Source: Zonotrichia leucophrys gambelii
Lineage: Eukaryota > Chordata > Aves > Passeriformes > Passerellidae
Reading direction: 5' to 3'
Assembly (NCBI RefSeq): GCF_028769735.1
Contig: NC_088170.1
Span: 66,565,085-66,629,084 of the forward strand
Length of the DNA stretch: 64,000 bases
Shown here: positions 49,701-61,885 of the stretch, piece by piece
Numbering within the stretch: position 1 is the first letter of the stretch
How the letters are laid out: each line of letters starts with the position of its first letter
The notes under the pieces: generated by a model
Databases searched by the model: none
What the model was told of the DNA's origin: nothing
What the model saw: the letters and a program-made list of their open reading frames with translations, nothing else
Translations under genes and position numbers: made by a program

Positions 49701-51920
49701 TTGGTGTCCTTCTCAATTTCTCTCCTTCTTCATCTCTTCCACTAAAACCCTCAGTGCCACACATGGCTGTGATGGTTTTAGTGGCATTTACTTGGCTGGG
49801 ACCTTTTCTAAGTACTCAGCACTCCAAGCGACAGCCTCGTCACACCCAGGAGTTGATTTTCACCTGCTTCAACAAACTGGCACCATCACCACAGCATCAC
49901 ACCACCTTCACAGCACTATAAATAATCAACTGCACAGAAATTATCCTTCTAATCTTCTGCTCGTACTCTCTCCTTCCACTGGAAGAAGCAAACATCACAT
50001 CTGACTGCTAAGCAAGACAGTTACAAACCAAAACCAGAATTTAAAATATCTAAAAATTCAATTTTACTACAGTCACTTGAAACACAAAGACATCTTCCAG
50101 TACAATAATTGCTGTTTTATTTAAAATCTTTGAAAGGTCAATCTGACAACTGCAAATATACTTTTGTTTTTCAAAATGACTCACAGAGAGGCAGGGGGGG
50201 TGGGGGGAAAGGTTGAGGAAGAGAAAAAACTTAAACCAACTCCACCTAAACTCCTTGCAAATCTCTAAATACATTTTCCTCTGCTCTACGTTCAAAAATC
50301 CCATTCTACTTTCTACATTACAACAATACTCTCTTCTTGCCATTAATATTGTGTTCGGTGAAATGCTAATATTTTTCAGTTCACTGTCAGGGAGAACTAA
50401 ATCTACAGCAAGCTAATCTGCCATAAAGTCATGTTTTATACACATGACTACAAATTGAGTTTTACACTCCATGGAAAGCAATCTTCCATCTTTAAGGGTA
50501 TCATGAGACAGAGAATTAGATCTATTCTTCTGACATTACTAAATCATAAGATGAAATATAATTTGACGTGCAAATGATATTGTAAACCCAAGGCAATGAA
50601 GCACTGAGAATATTTTTTGATGCTAAACTTACTTGTTTACTCAGTATTAAGAGTATTTTTGAGAAAATTAGCCTCCATTTATAATGGAAGCAGAATTAGA
50701 TAAACTTTTTTTTCCATAACACTTGTCCTAGTCTAGAGACTGAGAGCCTGTATAAATTTATTTCTAAATTGGGCGTCTGAGTTTAAACATGTGTTTCTCA
50801 TCTTTTAAGGTCCTGAGATGTGAGCACTGGGAGTCTGTCACAACTACAACTTCTATTTCAGTTACTCAGGGTAACATGTTTTGAATCTGGATGCATTTAG
50901 AGCTGCTTTCACTTGTCAAGTTTCCAAACAACTTAAAAATAACCAGCTAATGTATTTTTTGGTTTACATTGGGAACAGGGTTTTGGTCACTTAATCCCAC
51001 TGAAGAAAGCAGGGGAACACTGAAAAAGTGCTTATGGAGATGATTTTTCAGGTAAAAGGAAATACCACTGGAAGGACTGTTAAGTGCTGCCTCCCTACAA
51101 TAGCAGATGTTATCTTGAAAGATGGAAATGATCCCTCCAGAAGCAGCCTTGCCACTTACTTACTTGTATTTATAACTCCATTTCAGTAAGCTCTGGAGGG
51201 GGACTGGTTTCTCCTTGTAACCCTTTGGGTATTTGAACTCAAAATGCCTTAATACAGTGCTGTCCTCTCCATCATCAGTCAGAGATGCTAAGATGTCCCA
51301 AAATTCATATTCTGGCCTTGCTTAACTCTATTCTTTGCCAGTTTAAACCCATTAATCCTAGTTTAAACCAGAAGGGTCAGTACCCCCTTTTGTACCACTA
51401 TATCTGCATAACAAAGAAAGTAAAGAAAAGGCTTTCTAATGCTTTTTCAAGATTAAAAAAAAAAGACAATAGTATAATTGTATCAGACTAAAACTGCTTA
51501 AACAACACAAACATTGTCCATCAGGAATCACGTTAAACATGGCTCCTGTTACTTGTGGTGTTCATTCCTTTTCAACCCAGACAAGGGGCAGGTTACATCA
51601 AGTCCACCTTCTGCTCTACTGTGTTGATCTTCTTGCCTCTTGGTGTTCTCTTCCATACTTCCAGAAGAAGCAAGTGGTCAACAAGTGTCAATTCTCACCT
51701 GAAAAAGTGGCCTCCTGCATTGACTTCCAAAGAAACAACCCCTATATTTTGATGATCTCCTTCCACAAAAGACGAAGACACTCCCACTTTTGGAGGGGAT
51801 TGCAAGTGGCACAAGCTGACCTGCAAAGCTCCAGCTGCCCTCCAGCACTGACTCCTGGCTCTGTGGGGAAATCAGCCAGGCAGGGCAGTGGAAGGAGAAT
51901 GATTATAAGTGACTCTACAT
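46766..51920. other. Unique non-coding sequence, no gene seen
   Basis: Includes a T-rich run at about 47289-47302, a G-run pair (G7-T-G6 near 50194-50207), and less AT-rich patches at 47570-47750, 48060-48440 and 48600-48860 with overlapping frames of 60-103 codons. A 163-codon frame starts at 51539. None resembles a known protein. Unrecognised old repeats in the patches are possible. Confidence 0.55.
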
Positions 51921-51958
51921 CACTTTGCATCCATTGCTTCACTTTGCATCCATTGCTA
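51921..51958. repeat. 19-bp tandem duplication
   Basis: cactttgcatccattgctt at 51921-51939 is followed directly by the same 19 bases with one final-base difference at 51940-51958. It lies within the chance-like 163-codon frame (51539-52030), but 19 is not a multiple of three, so it gives no support to coding. Confidence 0.95.
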
Positions 51959-53080
51959 TGCAAATTTGTGAACAGAACAGGAAATTATGGCCAATGTCAA
52001 ACACTGCATTTAGTTTGCTGCGCATATTGACATTGATGGAATTGTATCACATGGCATCCACATCTCCAAACACATTCCTTTTCATGGAAGAATGGATGAG
52101 AAAATATTGCTAATTGAGACACAGGAGCACCTTATGGCAGATTAAACACTTGGTACAAACAACTCTTTGATGTTTATATAAAGTATTTTTTCAAGAATAA
52201 ACAAGATCATTCTTTCACCAAGAGCAACACTTTGAACTTAAAATAATTCCTTTCATCAGAAGACTGTGGAAGCTTTTACAAAGATGGTGGAGCATTAAAA
52301 GTATAGTTTTATACAGCAAGAAACTGAGGCCAAGAGACATTAAGGGAGTTATTTGAATTTTTGTCAGACAGTTAAGAATACAACCCATTTAGCCTGATTC
52401 AAAACTGTATTTCAAACGAGACTGTGCTGATATAAAAGAAAAAACTCAAGCCAAAGTGCACTTCTCTTTGATGCTGTCTTGGAAAGTTCTTTGCAGAAGT
52501 CTGAAGAAAGAAATGTCTAAACTCAAAAGTCAAATATACAGGATCCTTTGTCCACTTAAACTTAGATGATTGTGAACCTTTTCACATTTTTTTCCTCCAC
52601 TTTTTAAAACTTCTTAGAGGCAAGACCCATTCTTCACCTCTTTGCCAGAAGTTATTTTGCCTGTGGGTATGATTAACATGTATGTATTTAGGAACAGACA
52701 AAACATGCAGTGTAGGCTATTAAAAGACTGTGATACTTTATAGATGGGTATTATGCATTCACATGCAAAACAATTACAGAAATAGAATTGCACAAACAAT
52801 GTGTACAGCAGAAAAAAGAAACAGATCCAAATTTCAGGTTGTTCTTCTTTCAGCTCTGAAAGATGATGCATATGTTCTCTTTTCCAATAAATTTTAAGGA
52901 AATGAATCCTGAGTATTTGATACAAAGGGTGGAGGAGGAACAGTGAACAAGAATAAGAAATATGCCCTAAAGCTGTTCAGTTGTTACTCTGCAAAATCCT
53001 TTCCACTCACACAAAACTGCTATTTTGGTGCTGCAGGTCACAGAACAAAATCCTGGGGTTTTGAGAGCATTTGGACACAT
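51959..53080. other. Unique non-coding sequence, no gene seen
   Basis: Short frames only, including 103 codons on the minus strand at 52614-52925, unrecognised. No transposon was seen. Confidence 0.65.
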
Positions 53081-53097
53081 GGAGGGAGGGAGGGAGA
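53081..53097. repeat. (GGGA)4 simple repeat
   Basis: Four consecutive GGGA-type units. A short G-rich tract with no other context. Confidence 0.9.
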
Positions 53098-56000
53098 AGA
53101 AAGGTGGCCAAATGGGTATGTGGGCAAAGATGAGGGCAATCAAATCTCATGCTTTATACTGTGTAAGAGCAAGGCTCAGCTGTGAATAGAGCTTTACACT
53201 TCTGAAACTTCAATCAGCAGAACCTACTCTTAAGCATCAGGTTAAGGTCGCTACAATTACAAAGATATAAAAAATACTAGTCCTCTTCTGGGAAAAAAAA
53301 ATTTCCTCCTCACTTTCTTATTCTTTATCCTTTAAAACTGATTGCATTTAAATAATAATATTTTGCATATTTTTTTCAAAATTTAATATGTCTCCTGTAT
53401 TTTCTGTTTGAACAATCAGTTTTAAGGTAATCAAGGCATCTGTGAGCTGAAGCACAGCCTGCAACTCTGCATATTAGAGCACCTCTGCTATTCTTGCTGA
53501 AAGGATCATACACAGTCTTACTCTAAATATGATGTTTTTCACAGATCTCTTATGCTGGCAAATTTCAGTTGTATTTGAGAAAAGCTGGTAAACAGGTGAA
53601 GATCATGTCAAATCAGAACTAGGGTTTTCTTTGATAACTCTGGTTTCAAAGCAAGGCTTTGGGAAGATACAAGAAACAGAAGGAATCAGCAGTATAAATT
53701 ATAAATATTAAATTGTTTGGAATTCAGGGTATTTCTTAGCTGCTTCTGTTTTCCCCTGTCTACATTCCTTAAGGAGCATGCATAAAGGTTGCAGCTGCAG
53801 ACTGCTCTATCTCCCAGGCCAAAATTCTCAGCAAGGAAATCCCATCTACTTCAGGCTATAAATAAATAAATGAATTTTTTGATTCAAATAGAGACATCAT
53901 AAAGTAAAGGGAACCCCCTCCCCCCCTACAAACCCAAACCCCATCTTTTCACAACAGTCACTGCTCTACTTATTTCAGTCCAGTTCATTGTTATTCATAC
54001 CCATCCTTTTTCTATAAATATTTGTCTTGCATTTGTCAAGACTTATATTTAAAAAATGAAATTCTGTTTGGGGTTTTACAGTATGGGAGGCTATTACATA
54101 TACATTATCCTTATGTGCACGATTGGGGAGAATAGATGATTTGTGAAGTTATCTATTATGGGGAATAATCAAGATTAATGAGCCCTATGGCACTTGCTGA
54201 ATGCCTCCAGAGATTTATTACTCAGGTTGTTCGTTTTTCTTGTTATGTTGGTGCTGTCAAGAGTCCTATAACAAATGCAAACACAGACGTGTATTAATTG
54301 CAAATGTGAAAGAAGGCAACTGTGATGCTGCTAAATACTCACAGCTCTGCTGTTTGTACAGCATCTCCACTGGCTGTAGGATTCCTTATCTGCCAGGTTT
54401 CTGATTAACTTTAAATTATTGTATAAAATGCAACATTTTTAAATGCCTAAAAAGATAAAGGAGGAGGGGATTAAAGAGGAGAGGGAATTCTGTTTCTATC
54501 TTGCCCTTAATAATACAAACTTTGGGCAGAACTGAGTGGCAGAGGTCTGGGCTTTTCCTGAAAGGCTCTGCAGACAACTCTGGAAGACCTGATCTTATCT
54601 TAGGTACCTTTCAATACAAGACTCTTCAAACTCAAGTTATTGCGGCAAAAGACAACTTTCTTGAGAAGCATGTGAGCCTGTCTAAAGATGCTGTTACAAC
54701 GGGCATCTCTTGAGATGTTAATGCTGCTTTCTTCTCCTGACATTCCTGTTTTTCCATGGAAAATTCCCTAGTATCAACAGGAGGACCACTGTGACCCTGA
54801 GCCTATAAAGATATTTAGTAAAAGTTCAATGTGTCCCAGGAAATTTAAGTAGATGCACTTCTCTGAATATAAAAATGCTCAATAATTGCTCCTTGTTTAT
54901 TTTAGACAATCTTTTTCCTGTACTGTGTCTCCTCATCAATGCCATGGAGCTGCACAGCCATCAGGAGTTGCCATGCTTAAGAGACCCTATCCATCCTGAA
55001 TAGACAAAATTTGAATATTTAAAAAAATTTAGAAAAAAAAGGCCATTGTAAAAAAAAAAATAAAATAAAAGGGAAGGATCAACATTACCTTAAATATTCC
55101 CAGCACTGCATTTAAGTTCAAGCAACACAACACAGACTTAAATGAGTGACAAAGCAGTTGAGGAATGCTGAGGAAGTAACAGCAAGTGTATCCCAGTGTC
55201 ACAACATCCCTAGCTTTACTCCCAGAGGAAGCAGTGGCCCTGCCACATTTCTTCTTCATTAACACGGATGTGGACAGACACCTTATCCCCTCCACCTCCT
55301 CCCACTGGATTTACACAAGGGCCAGTTCCCAACTGCAGAAATTCACAGGTCTCTCCTGTGCTCTCTGCTGTGAGTTCAAAGCAGAAGGTGTAGAATTTTC
55401 ATGTTTATGCGTTCATATATAAAACCACGTTTCTACCTCCCAGGCAGATGTTTTTCTTATTCACCCCGCTGGCATCAACACAGAATGTGTGGGATGATGC
55501 TAATAACTCAGCACTATTAATGTACAGGAGTGTAAAATAATGTAGCAGCAAACAGTGATATCATGAAAATATATCTAGTTCTCTCTCAAAATATCCCAGT
55601 ATATGAGTACCTAAAAAAACCTGCCAAATTTTTCCCTAGTGAAAAAGAAATGCAACAAAATCTATTTAGAACAAACGTGTAGGTGCTACTTCAGGTTTTG
55701 AAGTCACCATGTTTCAGTTTGAAAACATCTGGGAGAGGCTACAGGAAGAAAAGAATAAGATCTTTGAACACTCACTATTATTTTACTTATTGTCACATAT
55801 ATTTTCTCTGGGTTTTGTGGAATCAAGCTACTAGGCTAGGTCAACATTCATTTTGGTGTAGTAAAGCTGTTCACATGCTTTTACACAGCTTGTGCTGTAA
55901 TTTAAACAACTGTTAAAAAAGATTTAGTCATCTTTTTTAGTCATATCTTAAGTTAAAATGCATCATAGTCTAGCTACTAAGCATTGCTCCAGGAAGAGAA

Positions 56001-56515
56001 GCCCTCTGTCTATCCTTGGAGAATAATTTGCCATAAAATCTCAAATCCTCCTCTTTCTGTACTTTCTACTCCTTACTTTCATGACCCTCCAGATTCAGAG
56101 GGCAAATGTTGTTGGTGAAGAGGTTGTTATGCTTTTGTGAAACCTGCAGGGGTGCTTTGGATGTATTAGCAGTAGAAATGACAAATGTAGAAAAACCTTT
56201 AAAAGGACTGGAAAGGATATTCTTTTCATTAAAACACAAGTTTTAATGCAGATCAGAAGCAAAATACAGGAGAGGTTTGTTTAATTCAGGTCTGAATTTA
56301 GTACCTAAGTAATTTGCCATGCTGGGGGAACAGGGTCTTGTAATATTTAGAAATGCAAGTCAGAGAGTCAGCCCTGATTTGTAATCTGCTTTCATTTATC
56401 TTTTAAGATTATGAAAAAAGATGCAAAAGCCTAGTGATATACAATAAGGAAACAATAGCATAATCCCATTTTTTTTTCAAAAATTAGCTGAAATAGATGT
56501 GCATTTATTGGCAGA
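53098..56515. other. Unique non-coding sequence with A-rich patches
   Basis: A-rich low-complexity sequence lies at about 55020-55070, AAAT units near 53858-53873 and a C-run near 53916-53927. Frames are below 90 codons and unrecognised. No transposon was seen. Confidence 0.65.
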
Positions 56516-56516
56516 T

Positions 56517-56563
56517 TAAAAAAAAAACAAAACAAAAACCAAAAAAACCAAACAACAAACAAT
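56517..56563. repeat. A-rich tract with AAAAC units
   Basis: Poly(A) interrupted by single or double C residues. Low-complexity sequence with no retrocopy recognised upstream. Confidence 0.85.
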
Positions 56564-57221
56564 CCTCATGTTATTAAATAGCTCAAGAACACCAATGTAG
56601 TTCTTTGCCTTTGGGTGCTACTCTGTCTTAGTGAAACAAGTTTTTGTGTACTTGCTCCCCAGACTGATAGGTACTGTCTGAACAGCAATTTCCCCATCTC
56701 CTTAAGTGTTAACCATTTGCAGCAGTAATTTGTATAACTTCAGGCAGTAAGTTAACATGAGGCAGCTCTTGCAGAGAAAATTCAGAAATATGCAAAAATG
56801 GAGACAGCCACTCCTGCTTTGGTGCACACAGTGTTAGTAAATCCAGGGGGAATCCTTCTATCTGTCTGGAAAACCAGGAGCAGAAGAAGCCTCAGTGCAT
56901 GTATTAGCAGCCTGCCAGTGGACTGGGGATGCCCAAAGGACTCAGACAGTGGCAGGCAGATTCTGTCATCAGCCAGGCAAGATGTCATGCAGTGCAGGTT
57001 GGATTCCCTGAGTCAAAGATGAGAAGAAGGGACAGAATCATTCCCTAAATTCACACACATTGCCAACTGGCAGAAATGAGATTGCTTCTCTTTAAAGCAT
57101 CTTCTTACAAAGACTTCTCAAGTGTGAACAGCTCCAGAGCAACCTTCACTGATAGTTGTTATGGGAATATCTACCAATTTGAGATCTTGCCCCTGTCTTC
57201 TCCATGTCCTCCCATAAATAC
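56564..57221. other. Unique non-coding sequence
   Basis: A less AT-rich patch at 56790-57020 has overlapping 68-74-codon frames on both strands, none recognised. The last 40 bases may belong to the diverged start of the CR1 that follows. Confidence 0.55.
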
Positions 57222-57545
57222 CTGGAGGTTCCTCTGAACCCTTCTCCTCTCCAGGCTGAACAAGACCAGGTCCCTTGCACGGCACGACAGAAAGACAAGA
57301 AGCGACATATTCATGTTAAAAGGAGAGTATCCCACTGAACAGAAGTAAAAACATTTTCCCCATGAGGACAGTCAGCTTTTGGAACAGGCTGCCCAGAGAC
57401 ACTGAGCAGTCTCCATCTGAGGAGGTTTTTAAGACACAGGTGTGTCACATGCTGAGAAACATGAGCTGATTTCACAGCTCTGAACAGGAGGTTGGGCTGG
57501 AGATCTCCTGAGGGACCTTCAAACCTCAGCCACCACACGATCCTA
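57222..57545 (+). mobile_element. CR1 LINE fragment with inverted 5' part
   Basis: At 57222-57277 the plus strand reads ctctccaggctgaacaagac, which is CR1 in antisense. From about 57285 to the end it reads CR1 in sense: agaaagacaagaagcgacat, ttttggaacaggctgcccag near 57378, ggaggttgggctggagat near 57487, and cctgagggaccttcaaacct, close to the 3' terminus. In the CR1 consensus the inverted piece lies just upstream of the sense piece, so one insertion with an inverted 5' segment explains both better than two unrelated insertions. The strand given is that of the 3' portion. Confidence 0.85.
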
Positions 57546-60500
57546 CCACTACTACCAAGAGCAGGAGCAACACCTTATGAAAATGAGAAGTGACAAGAGA
57601 AAGCCATCAGGTCATGGAGGGATGAAACTGAAATATCAGAGAGTATGAAACAAGTGCATTCTTATTCCAGGGGCAGCATAACCATATCTCGTGCACCCCA
57701 GCAGCAGTTCGGTCTTATGTGACAGGACAGGAAGCATCAAAGTATTTTAGTGTTAATAAATGACATGCTATTTACTAGCAAAGAACAATTGTCTTGCAGA
57801 GGATAAAGATCACCAGATCATCTCAGATTTCATCAAAAAAATCTATCCCACTTTGTTACAAATGGATATTTGCAGCAATTAGGGATTGTGAGTTTTTGTT
57901 GTCTGAAAATGCCATGGTAGATCTAGGAATGAGTGATGGATATTTTATAGTGCCTGATAACCTAGGCATCCTAAGAAGATACAAGATTTCTCTGCACTTA
58001 GAAACAGAGGAGAAGCCTCAAGGCAGGTTACATCAAATTGCAAACTCAGCTCATACTTTAAATATGGTAAAGTTATTCTGGAAGAGCTGATATTACATAT
58101 GCATGACAAAACCATAAAAGAGAAAACTAAAACAAGGTAACATACATTTGAAGGGAAAAGTTCTTCCACAGCAGAACCTTCCACTCTTTAAGATATACAA
58201 TTAAATATGCAGTTATAAAAGTAGGAGTCATCCTGAACATCACATCACAGTGGTTGAAGCTACAGAAATCTTTTAGCAGCCCCCAAGGAAGTGCAGTTAG
58301 AGTAGTTTCATATTCAGTGTAGCATCTGCTAACACCAATGAGGTCACATTTTTGCAGACCCTTTAGTTCTGCTTCCATAGGAGAAGCTACTGCAGACAGA
58401 GAAAGGAAAACCCCATGAGTGAATGCTAAATGTGTGCTGTGGAACCACTTCCCGTTCAAATGACTTGTGAGACAGAGACTAAATTATAAACAGTCAAGAG
58501 ACAAGGGATTCTAACTTGTAGCTGTTGGCCAGTTTGATTCCCAGGTGCAACTCCACATTTTAAACCCCTTAAAAACCAGATAAGCTGGTCAGACACTACC
58601 AGAGTATCTTAACTCTGATGTGCTTCAAAGTCCAAGGAGCATCAGTGAATATCTCAAACTTATTATAATCTCCAAGCTACATAAATCAGAGTAAAGAAAA
58701 AATATTTTTTTACATCCTCAATGAGGTTTTCCCAAAATCTTGTCACTGTGTTGCTCTCAATCATTTTAGCTATATCAATGCTTTCACTACAATTCAAACC
58801 CTCTGATGGGGTCACACAGCTGGCAAGACAGACCAAGGAAAACATGAACCTTGTGGCACTGAAGGGCAAAAGGCTCACACAGGCCAGAAGGGACCTTTGT
58901 GTGATTACAAAGAAAGGCAAATGGATGACAAGAAGATGTGGCGTATTCATAAAAAATCTTGGAAATTCAGAAATTTTATAGCATTTGTTATAATGTTCGT
59001 AAGAACATTTCTACAGGCTGCCTGACTGTTGTCTCTTACTCTTTAACAATGCATAATAGAGGCATATTTAATATATATGTTTTTTCTCAATTGAGAAGTT
59101 GATGCAACTATCAAAAGTGAGCAACTAAAAATAAAGAATAACAAGCCAGCAGATGCAGAGGGACTCTGCACAGAGCCCTGGCTGCTTGTAAGTATTCAAA
59201 TCATAAACACGAGGTCCCTGCACCTTTGCTGTGCACATTAAAATGGATATTTCCAAGACTGACTGGAAATATTCAACTCCTTTCCTGAGATACCTAACAA
59301 CACCACCTAAAAGCACCACTGCACAAAGAAATAAGGCTTATAAGCCATCTAATGCAAATTTATTTCTCAGTGCTGTGTTTTTCATTCTGTGTATATCCAC
59401 ACCTGTGCTGTACTTCCAGACTGTGTATTGCAGTTCTTAGAGCAAGCACCACCCTGATCAGAATATACCACCTTGCCTTTTAACTCTGCCTTCTTTCTCC
59501 AGGCATTCTGAGCACAGGAGCAGCAAGGATCATGATGCCACTGCAAGACACAACCCATGTTTCACATGGGAAAATTAAGGCACTAATGCTCAGATGGGTT
59601 TCACTGAGCTGCAGAAGCCTCAGTAAATACCACATTAGTAACCCAGACACTTCCCCTTCTTTCTACAGTCAATAACAAGAAAGAAGGGGACCAGACATCC
59701 CTGCCAAAGATTTTTAGGTAAATGGAGTTCTCTTTCAGGTTCTGTGAGGTGTGGAGAGTATTAACCCTGTTTTACATACTGTCTGCACAGAAATGTCTCT
59801 AGGGACAGTGGTAGCATCAACCAGACACTTTTTCAACCTACCTAAAAATCTGACTTAGCCCTTGCAGGACTTCCTCACTGCCATGCAGTAGGACAAAAAA
59901 AAAAGTTTTAAATCTGTAAACACACCCCATTAGAGAGGAAGCGCTAGGTCACCAGAAGATAAAGGAGTAAAAGCAGGACTCAACTCCCAGACTCCACTTT
60001 CAAATGCCAGATCATGTATTTTTTAAATCCTCTTTAGCTTCTATATTCATCTTCATGCCAAATGGTACAGTCTGACTGACATTGACCTTTCATGTATAGG
60101 AAGCTACACAGAGAGAAATGATGTGGTCATTAAATTCCTAGTTTCTAAAATTTTGGCCGGAATTAAGATCCAATATTAAGTCAGTTAAATAAGATTGTCA
60201 AAAAGAATGAAAAACTGACTAATATATATTAAATATCTGGCCTTTTCTTCCACTTTTTTTCTCCCCAAGTTTTCCCATCTATTCTTGGCCATTAGAAAAA
60301 GGTGGTAAACATAATTCACTATTTTCTCAGAAAAATCTATGTTCTCTGTCACAATGTGAACAAAGGACATTTTTTTTTCTTTCTTTCGGTGGTTTGATGG
60401 ACTAAAGAAGAAAAAGTCTTAGAAAATGTCTGCCTCTGCCTCTTCCTCTGATGGAGGAAATAAAATTGTGGCAATCCAAAGAGAAAGAATGTAGTGAAAG

Positions 60501-61421
60501 TGCTGGAGAGTCTTTAAATGGGAGCAAGAGCTTTAAGCCTGGTGCACACAGGTCAGTCAGTACTTTCAGAACTTAAAAAAAGTATTTTGAGAGAGATGAA
60601 ATAACTGTACAATGATTCTGTGCCAGGCACTATCTGTTTCATTAGAAAAAGAGATGAAAAATGTTTTGATCAAAGTTGTTTAGTCTTTCTATGCTTGCTA
60701 GAACCACCAAAACACAGAACAGAAGTGGATGTAGTCCTAGCTTGCAGCACTACAAAACTGGCTGGAGGCATCAGTAAATTTGGATGATTTGGGGTGCTTT
60801 TCTGTTATTTTGTTTTTCTGCCTTTAAGTATCAAATACTACCTACACCTACAGACTATATTCAGCTGGAATACAATTCTGCTAAATCTCATGGGATGTAC
60901 AACATTTGGATCTTACATGTCTTAAAAGTACCACAAACCATGCCAAATCCCCCCCACAAACAACAACTAAATAATTCTCAGAGGATCCTTGGGGCTTTTA
61001 CCACTGCCCATCAGTAAATTGAGGCACAGACACACAAAGAAGTCCTCCCTAAAGGCTTGTGAGCTCTGCAGGTGGAGCTGCAGCTACAACTCACCAGGGA
61101 CTTCCTCCTTTCCTTATCCTGCAGGCTTCACCTTATAGGAAACATTTGTTTCCCAAAAATCAATCCTCCAAAGCACATATTTTCATATTATTTCATTAAT
61201 AATTTTTAGGCCTGGATTCTTTATAAACAACAACTGAGGCAAAAGATAGGTTGTCAGCCCCCCATACCGAGCATTCACTGAAGCAATGACAGGAGTGTCT
61301 GGGTGTGGGAACACTGGGAGATGCAGACCTGGGATGCAGCATCCCCATTCCCAGTGCCCAAACTGATGGAGATGCTGGGCCTGGTTTCAGTGCTGCACAA
61401 GGAATGGTTATCACACAACAC
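57546..61421. other. Unique non-coding sequence; one frame with a signal-peptide-like start
   Basis: No gene is supported. The frame at 58721-58981 is described separately. An A-run lies at about 59895-59904 and a T-run with CTTT units at about 60370-60386. No other transposon was recognised. Confidence 0.6.
58721..58981 (+). other. 86-codon open frame with signal-peptide-like N terminus, unsupported
   Basis: The predicted peptide has a basic/polar start, a 17-residue hydrophobic stretch (residues 7-23, LVTVLLSIILAISMLSL), then a basic, hydrophilic tail with a KGKR dibasic site at 48-51 and two cysteines at 60 and 73. The layout resembles a small secreted peptide. Against this, the start context is weak (T at -3, A at +4), there is no evident promoter, intron signal or polyadenylation context, and I recognise no homologue. 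In a window with well over a hundred chance frames this one is probably accidental. Confidence 0.12.
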
Positions 61422-61885
61422 AATCACAGAACAGGCTGGGCTGGAAGGAACCTTAAAAATCATCTTGTTCCAAACCCCCTGCCATGGGCAGGGACACTTT
61501 CCATGAGACCAGGTTGCTCCAAGCCTGGTCTAACCTGGCCTTGAACACTTCCAAGGATGGGGAATCCACAACTTCACTGGACAACCTGTTCCTGTGTCTC
61601 ATTGTCCTTACAGGCAAGGATTTCTTCCTAATATCTAATCTAACCCTGTCCTCTTTGAGCTTAAAGCCATTTCCCTTTTTCATATCACTACATGTCCCTG
61701 TCAAAGCCCTACCCCAGCTCTCTCCAGGCCCCCTTCAGGTACTGGAAGGTGCAATTAGGTCTCCCCAGAGCCATCTCAGGATGAAAATGCCCCAACTCTC
61801 TCAGCCTTTCCTCATAGAGGTGTTCCATCCCTCTAATCATCTTGGTTCTCCTCTGGAATCACTCCAAGAGGTCTCTGTATCATGG
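61422..61885 (-). mobile_element. CR1 LINE, 5'-truncated 3' end, minus strand
   Basis: The plus strand begins caatcacagaacaggctggg and ctggaaggaaccttaaaaat, the reverse complement of a CR1 3' end. It continues in order with ccctgccatgggcagggaca, ttccatgagaccaggttgct, aacctggccttgaacacttc, ctgtcctctttgagcttaaa, ctccccagagccatctcagg and ctctcagcctttcctcatag, and fades after ctggaatcactccaagaggt. About 460 bp remain. A 155-codon frame on the plus strand (61484-61951) is antisense to the element and is not a gene. It matches my memory of the family more closely than the 28.4-kb copy does, so it is probably younger. Confidence 0.94.

Noticed and set aside
50192..50208. G-run pair as a G-quadruplex
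   Set aside because: Two long G runs split by one T do not give four separate three-G tracts with normal loops, so only a weak structure is possible.
51539..52030. 163-codon open frame
   Set aside because: No recognisable domain, and it contains a 19-bp tandem duplication that is not a multiple of three, which would shift a real reading frame.
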